Source: Amia ocellicauda
Lineage: Eukaryota; Chordata; Actinopteri; Amiiformes; Amiidae
Assembly: GCF_036373705.1 (NCBI RefSeq)
Contig: NC_089869.1
Coordinates: 4,928,676-4,992,675, forward strand
DNA: 64,000 bases
Direction: 5' to 3'
Each line of letters opens with the position of its first letter. The stretch's first letter is position 1. Made by a program: the position numbers and the translations under genes. The notes beneath the pieces were generated by a model. The model was not told the DNA's origin and searched no databases. It saw nothing but the letters and a program-made list of their open reading frames with translations. Shown piece after piece: positions 51,101-62,726 of this stretch.

Positions 51101-54100
51101 TAAAGATACAGACTGAAATTGGTCTCATCAGTGCAGAATGCTTATTATCATGCTGGTATCACATGGATACGTTCACATTTACCTTGGATGGATCAGTTTT
51201 GCATTCCTGGAGCTGCAATGAAACACGAATGCTTGAAAGACCACGGCCAATGCTCAAATACTTTTATATCCTTATGTCATCCACTGTCAATCAGTTTATG
51301 AAAAAGTGATATTCTCGTCCAAGGTAAAGTGGACTTGTTTGTGTGGATGCAAAAGATATAATTACTTGGAAATATAATCATGATTTGCTTGTTTTATTAA
51401 TCACATTTTAGAATCATCATTTGGAAAACAAACATGTTATATTCAAGATTAAAATTAATGTCTTGCCACCCTAATTAATGCCTGAGCTTGGTGCTGGTGT
51501 CTCTGTTGTGCAAGGTGGCTGTGCTGATCGACGGGGCTGTATTCGAGATGAAATCCTGCAGAAACGGCACTATGCTGCTGCTCAGCCTCTCTCTTCTGCA
51601 GTCCTGGGGCCGAACAACAGGGCCTTCGGCTACTGCATCCGGACTAGGACTATCCAGAAATTCCTCCTGGATGAGGTACCCGCTGTATGGGTATGAGATG
51701 TCTGTTTTGCTTCTCCATATGATCTGTTAATTTGGGAGATTCCATTTTTTATTGATATGCTTTGATGTTTTCTTAGGGGATTTCAGACACTGAAGACATT
51801 GTCCAGGTGACCCCAGAACGGGAAACTGAAGGTCACGCTCTTGGTTCAGCTTCTCTTCTCCTCTCGCCCCACCAGCTGTGGCTGGTGTCTCTGGGGAAGG
51901 ACGGTTCGCTGTGTGTCTTTGAGACGTCCTGCATGGTAAGAGCTTCATTTACGGCACTGGCCTCACAGTTAATGGACGTCCACAACGTTACACTTTCACT
52001 TGTTTTATCTGCACTCGGATGCAACTGTATTCAGAGCTTGCTAGAACATAACATCTCTATTTGACATAAAAATATCAATGTTAAATATTTATTTTGGGAA
52101 AAACAATGCTGATTTGCAATTAATTAATTCTTAGACCAACTAAAGTCTTATTAAGATACTACAGAAAATTATATAGTATAAATATATAGTATTCATTTTA
52201 TAGTGTAACTGCAACAGAGGTGATAGTTACAGAATGCTAAAGGAAGAACACAAATGCAATAGGAAACATGCAACTGCAGAAACAAAAACACAAAAACAAA
52301 ATGAAAAATGCAAAGGTCTAGGTCTATTTCACATATTGTCTTGTCTGTTTCAGAGAGTCTTGGAGCTGGATGCTGCTGCAATTCAGCATGTTTATATTAA
52401 CATTGATGAGGCTGGCTTCAACCTAGCCAAAAGAAAGGGACGGTGACGGGGATGGAACATTATTGGCCACCATGCCATTGTGAATCTCCCTGGACAGCGT
52501 GGAGGGAATATCACCATGTGCACAGGCGTCCTCCATCACCATGCCAGCCTTGGTCCTTACAACACCGCCCTTCATTCCAGCCGAGCAGAGGGGTGGACCA
52601 GAGCAGCCCAGGTATGTTGTCAATCTGGTACACCGTGAGTTTCCACCGGGCTGCTCTGGTCCGCAACCGGTTCATCGACCTCCCACAATTTATTATTTTA
52701 TACCTCCCACCATATTCCCCATTCCTAAACCCAATTGAAGAGTTTTTTTTTGGCATGGCGATGGAAGGTGTATGACTGCCACCCTCTCACACACGTGCCT
52801 GTTCTCCAGGCAATAGAGGATGCATGTGGTGAAGTTGACGTGGGGGCTTTCAGTCGCTGGATCCGTCACTCCAGAAGATTCTTTCCCGCTGTTTAGCCAG
52901 GGAGAACATCGCTTGTGATGTAGATGAGGTGCTGTGGCCAGATCCAAATAGGAGGTGGGATGTAGCCTAATTTCCTTTGTCTTACATTTTGCATGTGTTT
53001 TTGTCTTTTTGTGTTTAGAGTTTTGAAAGAATGAGCCACTTTCATTTTTTATTTTTGTACAGAAAACCCTTTATCTTACTGAATGATTTTCCTGGTTTTC
53101 TCCTGTTGAGTATGGAAAGTGTTACATACAAAACACAAGTGTTCAAAAATACTGCATTTTGGAAATAAATTACAATGTTTTTGTTACTGTATTGCATTTG
53201 TGTGTGTTTGTTTATATATATTTGAGAAGGTATACAATACTGTGACAATCTTTTACACTGAAATTGCAAAAAGCATAAAAGATGGGATATTCATAGTAGT
53301 GTTTTGTGTTGAGCACATCAGTGTGTCATTTTGATGCAAAAAATCATTTTGGAAAGAGATTTTGAATGCAGTGGTTGCTTTTGCTAGCGATTTATAGTTT
53401 TGTATTTTGTGTTTGCGGTTTTGTGTTTAGTTTTGGGAAAATGAGCCAAAGATTCAGCAAACGTGTGTAAACAATTGGGAAAAACTGTAAGCCCACCGCT
53501 GTTATGGGCAAGCTACACGCCCGCACAGGACTGAAGCGCTGCTATTGGTCAGCGTCTCTGTTCTCTGCTCTGTGCTCTCTGTGCATGAGAGAAGTGCTCG
53601 AATTAAAGTATTGATACAGGTTATATTACAAACGTTAGAAAGTGATGTTAGCCTACTTAAGTAAGTGTTTCTGAAAGCAATTGCCATGCACAGGGTGTGT
53701 TGGCGAGTTAACAGATACAACTAAACACAGATGTTAACACAGAAATAAGAGGACTGATTTCACATTAATGAAGAACATCATGCTTTTATTAGCTGAACAC
53801 TAAAACGTTACAGTTCACACAATACTGCCTGTGTGTATGTCGGTCTCTGTGTGTGTGTTCACGTACAATTACATATGAGGACAGTGTTCACTGTAAACAC
53901 TACAGGGAACACACATAATTGGTGCAATGAATGTGAGTTAAGCTCTCTGTTTAAACACTGTTTTTTTCTGATATTAAAAGTGATTTGGTCCCAGAGCTGG
54001 TATTTTTGCATTCTATATTAACAAATATAGGTTTTGCTAGATTTTGCCTTTAAGACCTACATTTGTAGCTCTATACAGTGCACCTCCACTTCTAATTATA

Positions 54101-55101
54101 TTTCCCTGTAAAGAGTTTACAATCAATAGAGTAATTATTTGTATTTTGTGTTTTTAATAAAAGAAGCGAAAGTGACATTCAAAATAATTGTAATTCCAGG
54201 AGCCGTCTGATTTCCAGGTCTGCATCAATACCTATACTTTAAACTGAGCAGTACACTATGGGCTCACCAATAGCAGCGCTTCAGTCCTGTGTAGCTGCCC
54301 ATAACAACGCCGGGGGATGAAGAGGCGGGACACGTTTTCTATTGGTAGGACTGTACACGACGCAATTCGGTAATAAAAATAATATTTTTGTTTTTGTGTT
54401 TCTCTTTTTGCATTTGTGTTCTTACTTTTGCGTTCTGCTTTTGTTTTTGTGTTTTTCTTTTTGCTTTTGCGTTCTGTTTTTTGTTTTTCTCTTTTTGCAT
54501 TTGTGTTCTTCCTTTTGATTTGGCGTTCTGCTTTTAGTTTTTGTGTTTCTCATTTTGCAATTGCGTTCTGCTTTTGGTTTTTGTGTTTTTCTTTTTGCAA
54601 TTGCGTGTTTCTTTTTGCATTTGTGTTTTGCACTTCAGGGCCATACCGTAGATAGTGCGTAAAATGTGCCTGCATCAAGGGACTGGTTTTTGGGTTTCTG
54701 GGCCGTGAAGATCAGGCGCTCAAAAGTATACATGAGACAGCAATTCAAATCTAAGTATGGGTCTTGCCTGGTGGGGGAAATTGTGTTTTATAAAGGGTTT
54801 CCTGAGAGATTAGAGAAGTAAAGAGCTAATGTGTATATAAAGACAACAGAGAAATGACATCTGGGTATCGCAGTGTGTCGTCAGCTGCTACGATAATAAC
54901 AGGTCTTTTCAGGCTTCTTAGTCATTTAAAGGGTGACGTGGAGTTCCTGCTCTTGTGTGTGTGTTAACAGGAGAAAGTCCTCCAGTTGCAGAGCCATTCC
55001 AGCCGGTTGAGTGGGCCTGTGGCGCTGGCCTTCTCCCTGGACAGCCAGACCCTCCTCACCACCAGCCTCCGGGATGGGGCTCTGGTGTGTGTGCAGCTCC
55101 G
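45113..55101 (+). CDS. CFAP43: CFAP43 copy C, WD40-half exons, open frame
   Basis: Eight exons: 45113-45229 ([15 protein letters not shown]), 45544-45624 ([18 protein letters not shown]), 49964-50112, 50509-50612, 50833-50985, 51515-51675 ([12 protein letters not shown]), 51777-51935 ([19 protein letters not shown]), 54971-55101. All phases match, giving about 351 residues of WD40-type blades. Upstream exons are not recognised in the window; they may lie at longer range, have been lost, or never been copied past the junction at 44085. Downstream the linker exons seen in B (22244, 22946) are gone, replaced by a DIRS fragment. Copy C can therefore encode at most part of the WD40 domain. Two Tc1-like elements and an IS630-like element lie in its introns. 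Confidence 0.75.
45625..46809. other. CFAP43-C intron, no gene seen
   Basis: AT-rich non-coding sequence before the intact Tc1-like element. No transposon ends or conserved coding stretch recognised. Confidence 0.4.
46810..48034 (-). mobile_element. Full-length Tc1-like DD36E transposon
   Basis: A 31-base perfect inverted repeat starts TACACTCACCTAAAGG and ends GGAACACC on both sides, next to TA dinucleotides. The length of about 1.2 kb is typical of Tc1/mariner. It contains one uninterrupted transposase gene. Right after the right end lies a long TA tract (48033-48106), so the exact TA target duplication cannot be assigned. Confidence 0.9.
46844..47884 (-). CDS. Tc1/mariner transposase, DD36E spacing, intact
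   Basis: 346 residues with ATG at 47884. N-terminal paired helix-turn-helix region: [17 protein letters not shown] then [17 protein letters not shown], followed by the second HTH ([18 protein letters not shown]). Catalytic triad: Asp in AWSDESRF, Asp in [12 protein letters not shown], Glu in [12 protein letters not shown]. The gap between the second Asp and the Glu is 36 residues, matching the DD36E (Incomer) group rather than the DD34E typical of Tc1; that family name is from memory. [10 protein letters not shown] is the conserved central block. No stop or frameshift, and both inverted repeats are intact, so recent activity is plausible. The relative at 16934-18127 is inactivated. Confidence 0.9.
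   Translation of the reverse strand: MGKKGDLSNFERGMVVGARRAGLSISQSAQLLGFSHATISRVYKEWCEKGKTSSMRQSCGRKCLVDARGQRRMGRLIQADRRATLTEITTRYNRGMQQSICEATTCTTLRRMGYNSRGPHRVPLISTTNRKKRLQFAQAHQNWTDEDWKNVAWSDESRFLLRHSDGRVRIWRKQNENMDPSCLVTTVQAGGGGVMVWGMFSWHTLGPLVQIGHRLNVTAYLSIVSDHVHPFMTTMYPSSDGYFQQDNAPCHKGRIISNWFLEHDNKFTVLNWPPQSPDLNPIEHLWDVVERELRALDVHPTNLHQLQDAILSIWANISKECFQHLVESMPRRIKAVLKAKGGQTQY
48033..48106. repeat. (TA)n microsatellite
   Basis: About 37 uninterrupted TA units directly abutting the Tc1-like terminus. It may be the insertion target or an expansion seeded at the target TA. Confidence 0.9.
48215..49795 (-). mobile_element. Tc1-like element (MAKTKEL type), complete but frameshifted
   Basis: Both termini are present: TACTGTGGGGGAAAAAAGTA at left, complementary CTTTTTTCCTTCACTGTA at right. 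Transposase on the minus strand starts at 49426 and ends GFATKY at 48424. Compared with the relative at 15465-16577 it has a short deletion soon after the start (frameshift), a stop near 49137, and a frameshift just before the final Glu motif (SPDLK instead of SPDLN-PIEN). It keeps [11 protein letters not shown] and [12 protein letters not shown]. Inactive but nearly full length. Confidence 0.85.
49470..49564. repeat. Long palindrome inside a Tc1-like element
   Basis: Two arms of about 45 bases, AGGTGTCTTTTATATAGGTA outward and its complement, meet around CTCCCTTTAAGAGAG. In the truncated relative the sequence stops at the left arm (16577). The palindrome could form a stable hairpin and would be prone to deletion. 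Confidence 0.8.
52354..52970 (+). pseudogene. IS630/Tc1-superfamily transposase remnant
   Basis: Reading across frames: [14 protein letters not shown] with a catalytic Asp, then [20 protein letters not shown] and [17 protein letters not shown] text, [11 protein letters not shown], and [15 protein letters not shown] with the catalytic Glu. The C-terminal part ([11 protein letters not shown] and [13 protein letters not shown]) follows to a stop at 52970. Several frameshifts, and a segment before FHRAAL is disturbed. This is a fish IS630-like transposase type in the CFAP43-C intron; copy B lacks the region. Confidence 0.65.
53501..54307. mobile_element. Foldback element with about 45-base inverted repeats
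   Basis: GTTATGGGCA...GGACTGAAGCGCTGCTATTGG at 53501-53553 is mirrored by CCAATAGCAGCGCTTCAGTCC...TGCCCATAAC at 54266-54307. The interior has no transposase. It lies downstream of the IS630-like remnant and may be the non-autonomous part of the same or another element. Confidence 0.55.
54385..54640. repeat. T-rich minisatellite-like tract
   Basis: Diverged units of 20-60 bases built from TTTTTGCATTTGTGTTCTT and TTTTGCGTTCTGC. Related words occur inverted at 52240-52320 (GAACACAAATGCAA), so the tract and that site may be the long subterminal repeats of one transposon holding the IS630-like gene. Confidence 0.6.
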
Positions 55102-55385
55102 GTAGGTCTGCTGCACAGGACCTCAGTGCTTTGGTTTCTAGATGCTGGCACAAAGCATAATAAGAACCTGTGCATTAAAATCATTGTGTGATATTGTTTC
55201 CACCCATGTTAGACAAGAACACACATGGCAGAGGATGAAAGAGGGGAAGAAAAATGCAGTCCTGTTTACATACCCTTTATGAGTGTGTGTGGGCGAGGGG
55301 ATAACACAAGGAGGACAAAACAAACGTGCTATATAAAAGTGTGATTTGAAGACAGATGTAAGAAAGTTTTATCTATCATATGTAT

Positions 55386-57189
55386 GGGGTGCCACAACAG
55401 TCCCTCTGCTTGAGTCAGTAAGTCCCGTCGAAGCGGAAGCTGGCATGGGTCCACGCTTATCATCTGTGCCAACCACAATTGTCTCGGCCACTGGGGGGAA
55501 ATCAGGAGAACTCGAGCTCCGTCCTGGCGAATCCTCTCCAGTGTCAGTGGAAGAAGTGGCAGTGAGCAACAGCGTCCACGCCCAGCAGGCCGCCTCCTGT
55601 CTCCAGGGAGAACCACAGAGGACAGTGGGTCGTTGCCTGCAAGTGAAGAGGTCGACCCGAGCTCGTCCCGGCCTCTTCCAGATCTGCTCCACCACCTGTG
55701 GATTCAGTCTCCACTCGGAACTGTCCAGACCTCCCCTAGAGAGGACGTCCGCCGCTGTATTGGACACGGCAGGTGTATTGTCCGTATGGAGCGGAGAGTG
55801 TCTTGTGCCCACCGAAGTCTGCACTCCACACGATGTAGTCTGGGGGAGTGTAGGCCACCCTGGTGGTTGATGTAGGCCACCACTGATGTGTTGTCCGTCC
55901 GAACCAGGACGTGTCTGTCTGCCAGACTGTGGCGAAAGTGACGCAGCTCTAGTTGCACTGCTTGCAACTCCTGTACACTGATGAGTGCGGCTGACCAGAG
56001 GCCACTCCACACTCCTTTGACTCACATCCCATTCCCGACAGCGCTCCAGCCTGTTCTGGAGGCGTCTGTGGTGATGACTTCCCGTCTGTGCGGGCATCCG
56101 ATGGGGGAGCCAAGGTGCAGATTGTTCCGGTTTCTCCACCGGGACAGTGCCTTCCAGCACGCCGCGGTCACTGTCAGTGGGCGGTGTTTGTGTCTTGATG
56201 GGTGTAGCTTGTGGGCGTTTACCCAGCGTTGCAATGGGCACATGCGCAGCAGGCTCAAGGGGAGAATATTCGAGGCGACCACCATCAGTTTTTGAAAATT
56301 GACCAGCCAGAGAATTAATGCCCTTCTGAATTACGCCAGGCATTTCTCCAATGCCGGAGGACCGAGAGGTCGTCCAGAGGTCGAGAGCGGGTCGACGTGA
56401 GCTCGTCAAGTGGTCGATGGTCGAGGAATCCATGAGGTAGGTCGATGTCGACAGCAGGGTCGAGGGATCGACGAGGTTGATTGATGTCGACAGCAGGGTC
56501 AAGGGATAGATGAGGTTGATCGATGTCAAGCAGCAGGGGCGAGGGATCGATGGGGTTGGTCGATGTTGACAAGGTTGAGGGATCGACGAGCTCGGTGTCG
56601 AGAGCTGTTTTCGGCGTGTCGAGCGGGTTAAAATCCACCGACAGAGGTCGAGATCCCAGAATAGAGCTGGCGGTATAACCGCAGGGAGATTGCTCCGTGG
56701 AGTAGACTCCTTCTCTACCCTCTCGTATCGCCACTCGAATCTGTAAAAGAATAAAAATGGTACAGAAAGTAAAATCGTGCAGTAGATCACAGAGGAGGGA
56801 CCGAAGCCGGCTCCAAGCAAGACTCCTAATGCACACTTACCTCCAAGAGAAGCTGAAAACGCAAATAACAATAGTAATACACAAAAAGACCGTAGTCTGA
56901 GCTCCGAAGAGCGAGAATAATCAAAGGATATAATCCGATGAGGAACCTAACTCCGAAGAGTAGGGGAGCGCGCTTCTCAGCACATTCACTGGCAAGGTGA
57001 CAGAAGAAATGTCAGGGAGCTGCAGTCAGGAGGAGACTTTTCACAGACATAGGGGGCGGGTTTCTCCTGACAGCAGGGCCCCTATTGGGCAGCTTTGGTA
57101 CATGTTTTCAATGATTGGCAGGTCAGGAAATGATTGGCAGGTCAGAATGCTCTTCCCATTAGGTAATGGCTGTCTTTCAATTTGAAAGG
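55386..57189 (-). mobile_element. DIRS-type retrotransposon fragment
   Basis: On the minus strand, in shifted frames: VITTDASRTGW (near 56080), VLVRTDNTSVVAYINHQGG (near 55890), AADVLSRGGLDSSEWRL and VVEQIWKRPGRARVDLF. These are RNase H and following regions of DIRS-type, tyrosine-recombinase retrotransposons. A long open frame (56871-55369) is mosaic and not a real protein. The tyrosine recombinase and most of the reverse transcriptase are missing. A block of near-repeats with TCGATGTCGACAGCAGGGTC lies at 56430-56600. The fragment starts exactly where copy C stops matching copy B intron and displaces the B exon at 22244. Confidence 0.65.
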
Positions 57190-57943
57190 GAACAGACTGT
57201 AATCCCAAAGAGTGCCACTGCTGCCACCGCAAAGTATTATACCCAGCACTGTGTAGGGCGCCGGAATAAGCAGTCTGTGCAGCCCTTACAGGTGTATTGC
57301 ATTGAGGAGTCCAGCTGTTATATCAGTCCAACTTGATTGTGCCTCTGTCATGGCCTATATTTATATTTTTTATTAATAAAATATTTAAACTTTCTTAAAA
57401 GCAATTAGCAAAACCTGTTTTTAAACATATTTAATGTAATCATATTGAATGTGTGCAATATAATTTTACATAATCTCTTAATATCTAAAACCAATTATCT
57501 CTAAAGTTTTAGTTCAGGCTTGAGGGATTAAACAATGTATTTACAGATGTATAGACCATATCTGATTATTTTGTAACAGTAGTTCTTTTATTGTGTGGCC
57601 AACATGTGAAGCTGATTTATCTAGCATGCCACTTTAGTATTTGACATGAAGGTGTTTTTCTGATGGATTTGGCCAAGAAAGCAAATGTCTGCAGGGGCAT
57701 TATGGTTGCAACATCACTCCAAATCATGAGCAGATGAGAGGAAATATATTTTTGTCAAACTACTGAAGGATCAGGAGACTAGAAAAATACAGCCTTTTAA
57801 CTTATTATGAAACTTTTTCAGGGCATATGAAAAACAAATCAAACATGATCAATCATCAATGCTAAAGTGATTGCATTTCTGGAACTGCGTGTCTGAATTC
57901 CTCACCCTCGCTGATCACTACTCTGCTCAAATGTTTGATTCAG
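57190..57943. other. CFAP43-C intron, matches two B segments joined
   Basis: 57190-57354 matches 22777-22945, then from about 57400 the sequence matches 25870-26430. The intervening B sequence of about 2.9 kb is absent: exon 22946-23056, the MITE, a Tc1-like element and the CpG-rich segment. No gene. Confidence 0.6.
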
Positions 57944-58078
57944 GCAGTCAATGAGGAGAAAAAGCAAAAGAGCGGAAAAGAGACAAACCATCAGGAACGG
58001 TATCAAGCAACTGCACAAAACCGTAAGCAACACAACCCGTTAAGTGCAAAACATCACAAACTGATCACAGTTTCATTT

Positions 58079-58160
58079 TTGAGATTTACGATTATATTAT
58101 AAATCTCGAAAAACTCATTATACTGTAAATACAGTATAATCGTAAATCTCGAAAAACTAC
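58079..58160. repeat. Short inverted repeat
   Basis: GAGATTTACGATTATA and its exact complement TATAATCGTAAATCTC lie about 40 bases apart, with a third partial copy between. It sits close to the join left by the large exon deletion in copy C. Confidence 0.6.
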
Positions 58161-59339
58161 TCACTTCTAAATCTTTTGTAGTCATTTGTGTATTACTTTA
58201 GTATAAATACATGTTAATTTGGATTCATATGTTTTTTTCTGACTTTTTTATGTTAACGAAAAGATGTAAATTCGCCCGTTTTCTCATTGGAAATAGTTCA
58301 GTTTCAAAATATCACTGTCCTGGTCACAAAAGCAAGGTTTGTGGGGAATAATAGCCATTTTCTATACTTTTGAGGCATAAGCAATTAGGAAATAACACTT
58401 ACTACCCAGGAACAAAAATTGTGTAACATAGTGTAATCATGTTCCTACCATTGATTTATGCCAGCAAAGGCCGATATTTATACCAATATTTATATCTGCC
58501 TCCTCACTCAGGCTTTAGAGGAACAGACGATTGCGATCATGTTGAAAACTAAAGACTTCTGCAAAGGCAACACCCATCAGGAGAGGGAGCTCAACAGGAT
58601 GCAAATGTGGATGGAGTATCTCAAGAACAAGGCTCGGGATATTCAGATGATGTGGGTCTCCAGAGAGATGCTACGTTATGTGTAGCTGACCTCCACTAGA
58701 CTGCTTTATAATTGGCAACTGCACACTGAGGACTTGCAGGTAAAAAATCAGTAATGGAAATAACATCATATAAAGTTGCAGGCTCCACATTGCTGTATAA
58801 CTGCCCTACCTCACTGACTAGTGATAAGCTGTGCACTGGACTGGATGGCATTTGATTAGCCTTGTTGCGCCACTGCAGTCAGTACAGTAATCGTGAGACC
58901 AGGTACATCAGTCGCAACAGCATTGATCCCTCACACTTGTGGGTTAAAGTGAATTAAAACAGACGTGTCTGGGAGACACGGGTTTGAAATAGCAATGTGT
59001 GCGCTGGACTCATTTGAATTAAGTAATGAAACGCTTTGTTATTTTTCAGTATTTGAGCGAGACGGATTATGACAGTTTGTCCTAGAAGCTTTCTACTGTG
59101 GAAAAAACACTTTCCATCCAAGAAAAGGTGCCAATATGTATGTTGTAAGAATCATCAATGGCTCTCAACTTGATTTATAGAGAAATATGTGATCTTTCAA
59201 TCTCTTCCAATGATTTGTGCATAAACATTTCCCAAAATTGTTTGTTACAAATCTGTATTAACCTTCATGTTATTTCACTTGGCACTGGAAATACTGTGAA
59301 AGTATTTAGTCATTAAAAATGGATAAAAGCATGTTTGTT

Positions 59340-59937
59340 AAAAACTCCACACCTTTCATGGAGTACTTTAAGAACGTGTCTATCCAAACTTGGACATAGG
59401 TAACTAATTGTCTGTTCAGGTTCTTATTTATTTACTTATTATGTTTCTTTTGCTCTCTTTTTCCTTAGTCATCATGTGTAATGTGTTTCTGTTGATTTAC
59501 GGAACTTGATTTTGTATTCACTTATTTATGAGTTAATCTTTATTCATGTATGTATACTGCCATATGTTTAACATTACTTTGTTTTAAGCTGAAAAACGAA
59601 TAAAAATGTTACAAGAAAAGAAAACTCCAGTCAGACCTACTAGGTCTGAGAGAGGTATAATGTTCCTGCAGCCCTGGTGGTTTACAACATCCTGGACTGC
59701 TAAATGTTTTACTAAAATCAACCATCTGCATTTTTTTTTTTAATGTTAATCCAATGGTCCAATTTCCAGTTAAAGCTCTGCATGTGAGAATAGGACTGTG
59801 TGTGCTTTGCTGTACAGTACTGTCTCTCCAGGACCATGGCTGGAGACCCTGCCATACTGGACAGCTGGCAGGAGACTGGCTCGTCTGAACACACGCTGCC
59901 AATCTTGACAGTTTGAGTTTTGTTCGCCTATCGTCCT
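59340..59937. other. Copy C-specific intron sequence, unclassified
   Basis: Inserted within sequence that matches A around 11700; text near 59620 (AAAACTCCAGTCAGACCTAC) resumes the match briefly. GAATAAAAATGTTAC near 59600 resembles a 3' end. No protein recognised. Confidence 0.35.
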
Positions 59938-59941
59938 TTAA

Positions 59942-61284
59942 CACTAGAACCGGCGAGCCGGTCAATTTGACCGATTTGGTAATTAAAATTGTAATTACTC
60001 TTTGTTCCTACATACACTGCGCATACCCGTTCATGACTTTTCCTAACCATATGTATTCAACATGCCTGCAGCGTTTTAGCTGCATAAATGCGAAAATAAA
60101 TAAGTTATAAACACATTTACCTAGAATAGCCAAAATCGGGTTATTTTGACCAGTCATTTACATACATAATAAATCAAATATAACTCAATTCTTGTCTTTC
60201 CTTTCCTTTTTAGTCAGTCTTGCGCTCAGGTGGCGATCTCTACCTGTCTACAGTCTTTTATGTGATTGAAAAGCACACGCATTGTACAGCATTACAGATG
60301 TTTTCTTACAGCTGATTGAGTGGATACAGTGATTGCATGCAAATAAACATGATTGTAAACAGAGATTGAAGAGAGCTTTTTTTGGACATGCCGTGTATAT
60401 GAACATGACTGATTCAGGGGCATCAGTGATACTGGCAATGACAGATCATTCGTGGGTTTGTGCCAGTGAAAACACAGCAAGTGAAACACCAGGTCCAAGT
60501 GGCACCGAGTGCTTTTACTCCACTTATCAATATGCGATTGCTACTGCACAGTACAGAGTGCAATAACACAGCACATCGCACTCAAAATAATGATTCACAG
60601 ACATTATCAGCGGAGGAGCATTTATTGCGATGCTATATATTCGTGGAGTAAAAGTGTTCACCTGGAGAGGCTGTCAAAATACAGTGTGAGGTACAAGCTC
60701 CTGCAGGGAAAGTGCAGAAATGTCCTGTGTGGATTGTATGAGCTGTCAGGTATGCAGGCTATATATAAATAGTAAATAGTTGAAATTGAATAGTAAATTG
60801 AAATACAAAGCTACAGTGAATACAAGCAGTGTATGTTGAAAACAAAGTTTACACGATGTTGAAAATGTTTACTTTTGTGTACAATTATGTTTTGACAAAT
60901 GCAATAGTTATTTTTGAACTATAAAATATTGCTTTTGAGCATTATTCCAATATTTACATTTACACTTGTTTCATTCTCTTATTGTTTTTGCGCATTTTGC
61001 TTATTGTAGGCTATATAGGTATTTATGTCTTGACTGCAGTGTGCGTATTTAGAAAAAAAGTGCTTTGTTATTCATAGCAATACTATTAATGTATATGATA
61101 ATATATCCATTTAAATAATCAATTTGTGATATTCAAATGTTGGATTTCATGTTCATGAATAAAACTTACGAGTTTTATGCGATAGTTTGCCTTTGATTAT
61201 GATATCACAGCTGTTAAAGAGCTATTGGTTACAATGACCGGCTTTGGTGCTTGTAGGTAGTTCAAAATGTCTGTGCTTCTAGTG
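59942..61284. mobile_element. PiggyBac-like element flanked by TTAA
   Basis: TTAA at 59938-59941 and 61285-61288 immediately flanks ends CACTAGAA and TTCTAGTG, with extended inverted similarity (ACCGG near the left end, CCGGT near the right end). TTAA target duplication is the piggyBac hallmark. Interior open stretches (60333-60566, 60509-60772) have no transposase domain I recognise. Probably non-autonomous. Confidence 0.6.
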
Positions 61285-61868
61285 TTAAACCAATTGACAA
61301 TTCCAATGTGGTTTTATATTTGATTTCAAACAAAATGCACTTGATTTAAGAGTTTTGGTGATCAACATCAGACATTTTTAGTTTTTTTTGTTTTGGTTTT
61401 TGGGTGGGGTGGGTGGAAGTCTTCAGGTTTTGGAAGAGAAGGAGCCCTCGAGCTTGATTCCCAATTAGCCCTGATTGGGAATCTCTACTCTCTAATCTCT
61501 ACTGATTACCTCTACTTTAATCTGATCCTTAATTTAGAAAATGTGAATGTTATACAGTTTAAAAAATCACCTGCTACCTCCTAGAACCACAAAAAGAAGG
61601 TGAACAAGGCCAAGAAATCAATCCAGCAGCTGAACAGACAGACAGCACAGAAGGCCAAGGCCAGATGATGATCTCTGTGGCAGAGAAGAGACACATCTGT
61701 GATGCCATGGGTGAGCCAATAATTTATTGTATAGGACCTGCAACGGTACTCTGAAATACAGTGCCCATCAGACTGTGCATTGCAGTTGATTAGACAGTTT
61801 AATACCATTCTTTTCTGTCTTTATGTCACATGATCTTCTGAGCTTACCCAGTACATCTTTTAGAATAC

Positions 61869-62726
61869 TACAGTAATCCCTTGCCAACCATGGGGGTAGG
61901 TTCCTGAAAAACTCTGTGGTTGGCAAGACTGAAAACCTATGGGGAAAAGGGTAGAGGTTCCACAGCTGTGATTTACACGTTAGCATAATTATGTATCATA
62001 CACATTAATATATGTGAGACACATGTACCTATATGAACAAAAATACGTTACTAGTGAACAAAATAATGTACCTTTAATATTGATAATGAAGTCCAGAGGA
62101 TGAGGAGGATGGGAATGGGGATGGTTAGAGGGATGATGGGTTGTTCAGAGGCCATGATTTAAGGCAGTGGTTCTCACTCCTGGTCCTGGAGGAACACCTA
62201 CGCTGCAGTTTTTTTGTTGTTTTTTTTACAAATGAGCTCAATTACTTAATTGAACCCTTAATTTAACTATTAATGTCCTAAATCAGAGCCTTTTAATTAT
62301 TTTAATAGTAGGGGTTTTAAGTATGAAATTGCATGAGGAAAATATCTTATTAAGGAACCAAATGTTTATCATTTATACAAAGATTTAAAGATTCAAATGT
62401 AATCAAATTACTTCCATTAAGGGTTGAATTAAGTAATTTAGAGCTCAGAAATAGAATAAAAACCATCAGGGTAGGTATTCCTCCAGGACCAGGATTTAGA
62501 AACACTGATTTAAGGCAAAAATAAATTAAATATAGGTTTCACAAATACTGTGTGACGTCACAATTCTTCAATATGCTTAAGAATGAATGACTGGTCAAAA
62601 ATCTCACGGGAACACAAATCCATGGATATGCGAAACTGTATACGTGGTGCCAAAACAGACAAAAAAAAAATAGTGTGGACACTCAAAATCTCGTTAGGGA
62701 AACCCACGGTTGGCAAGGGATTACTA
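61869..62726. mobile_element. Pogo-like element enclosing a foldback MITE, copy C
   Basis: CAGTAATCCCTTGCCAACC at left and its complement GGTTGGCAAGGGATTACT at right bound the region. Inside, 62171-62506 is a degraded version of the foldback MITE of copies A and B (CTGGTCCTGGAGGA and TCCTCCAGGACCAGG arms). The left half of the outer element, present here, is missing in A and B. Confidence 0.5.

Noticed and set aside
54416..54655. Hydrophobic Phe/Leu-rich 79-residue frame resembling membrane segments
   Set aside because: It comes from a T-rich minisatellite, not a protein gene.
55369..56871. 500-residue minus-strand frame as a novel gene
   Set aside because: It passes through low-complexity repeats and DIRS RNase H in a mixture of frames, so it is a decayed retrotransposon.
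60292..60772. Overlapping frames in the TTAA-flanked element as a piggyBac transposase
   Set aside because: No catalytic Asp pattern or C-terminal cysteine domain could be seen.
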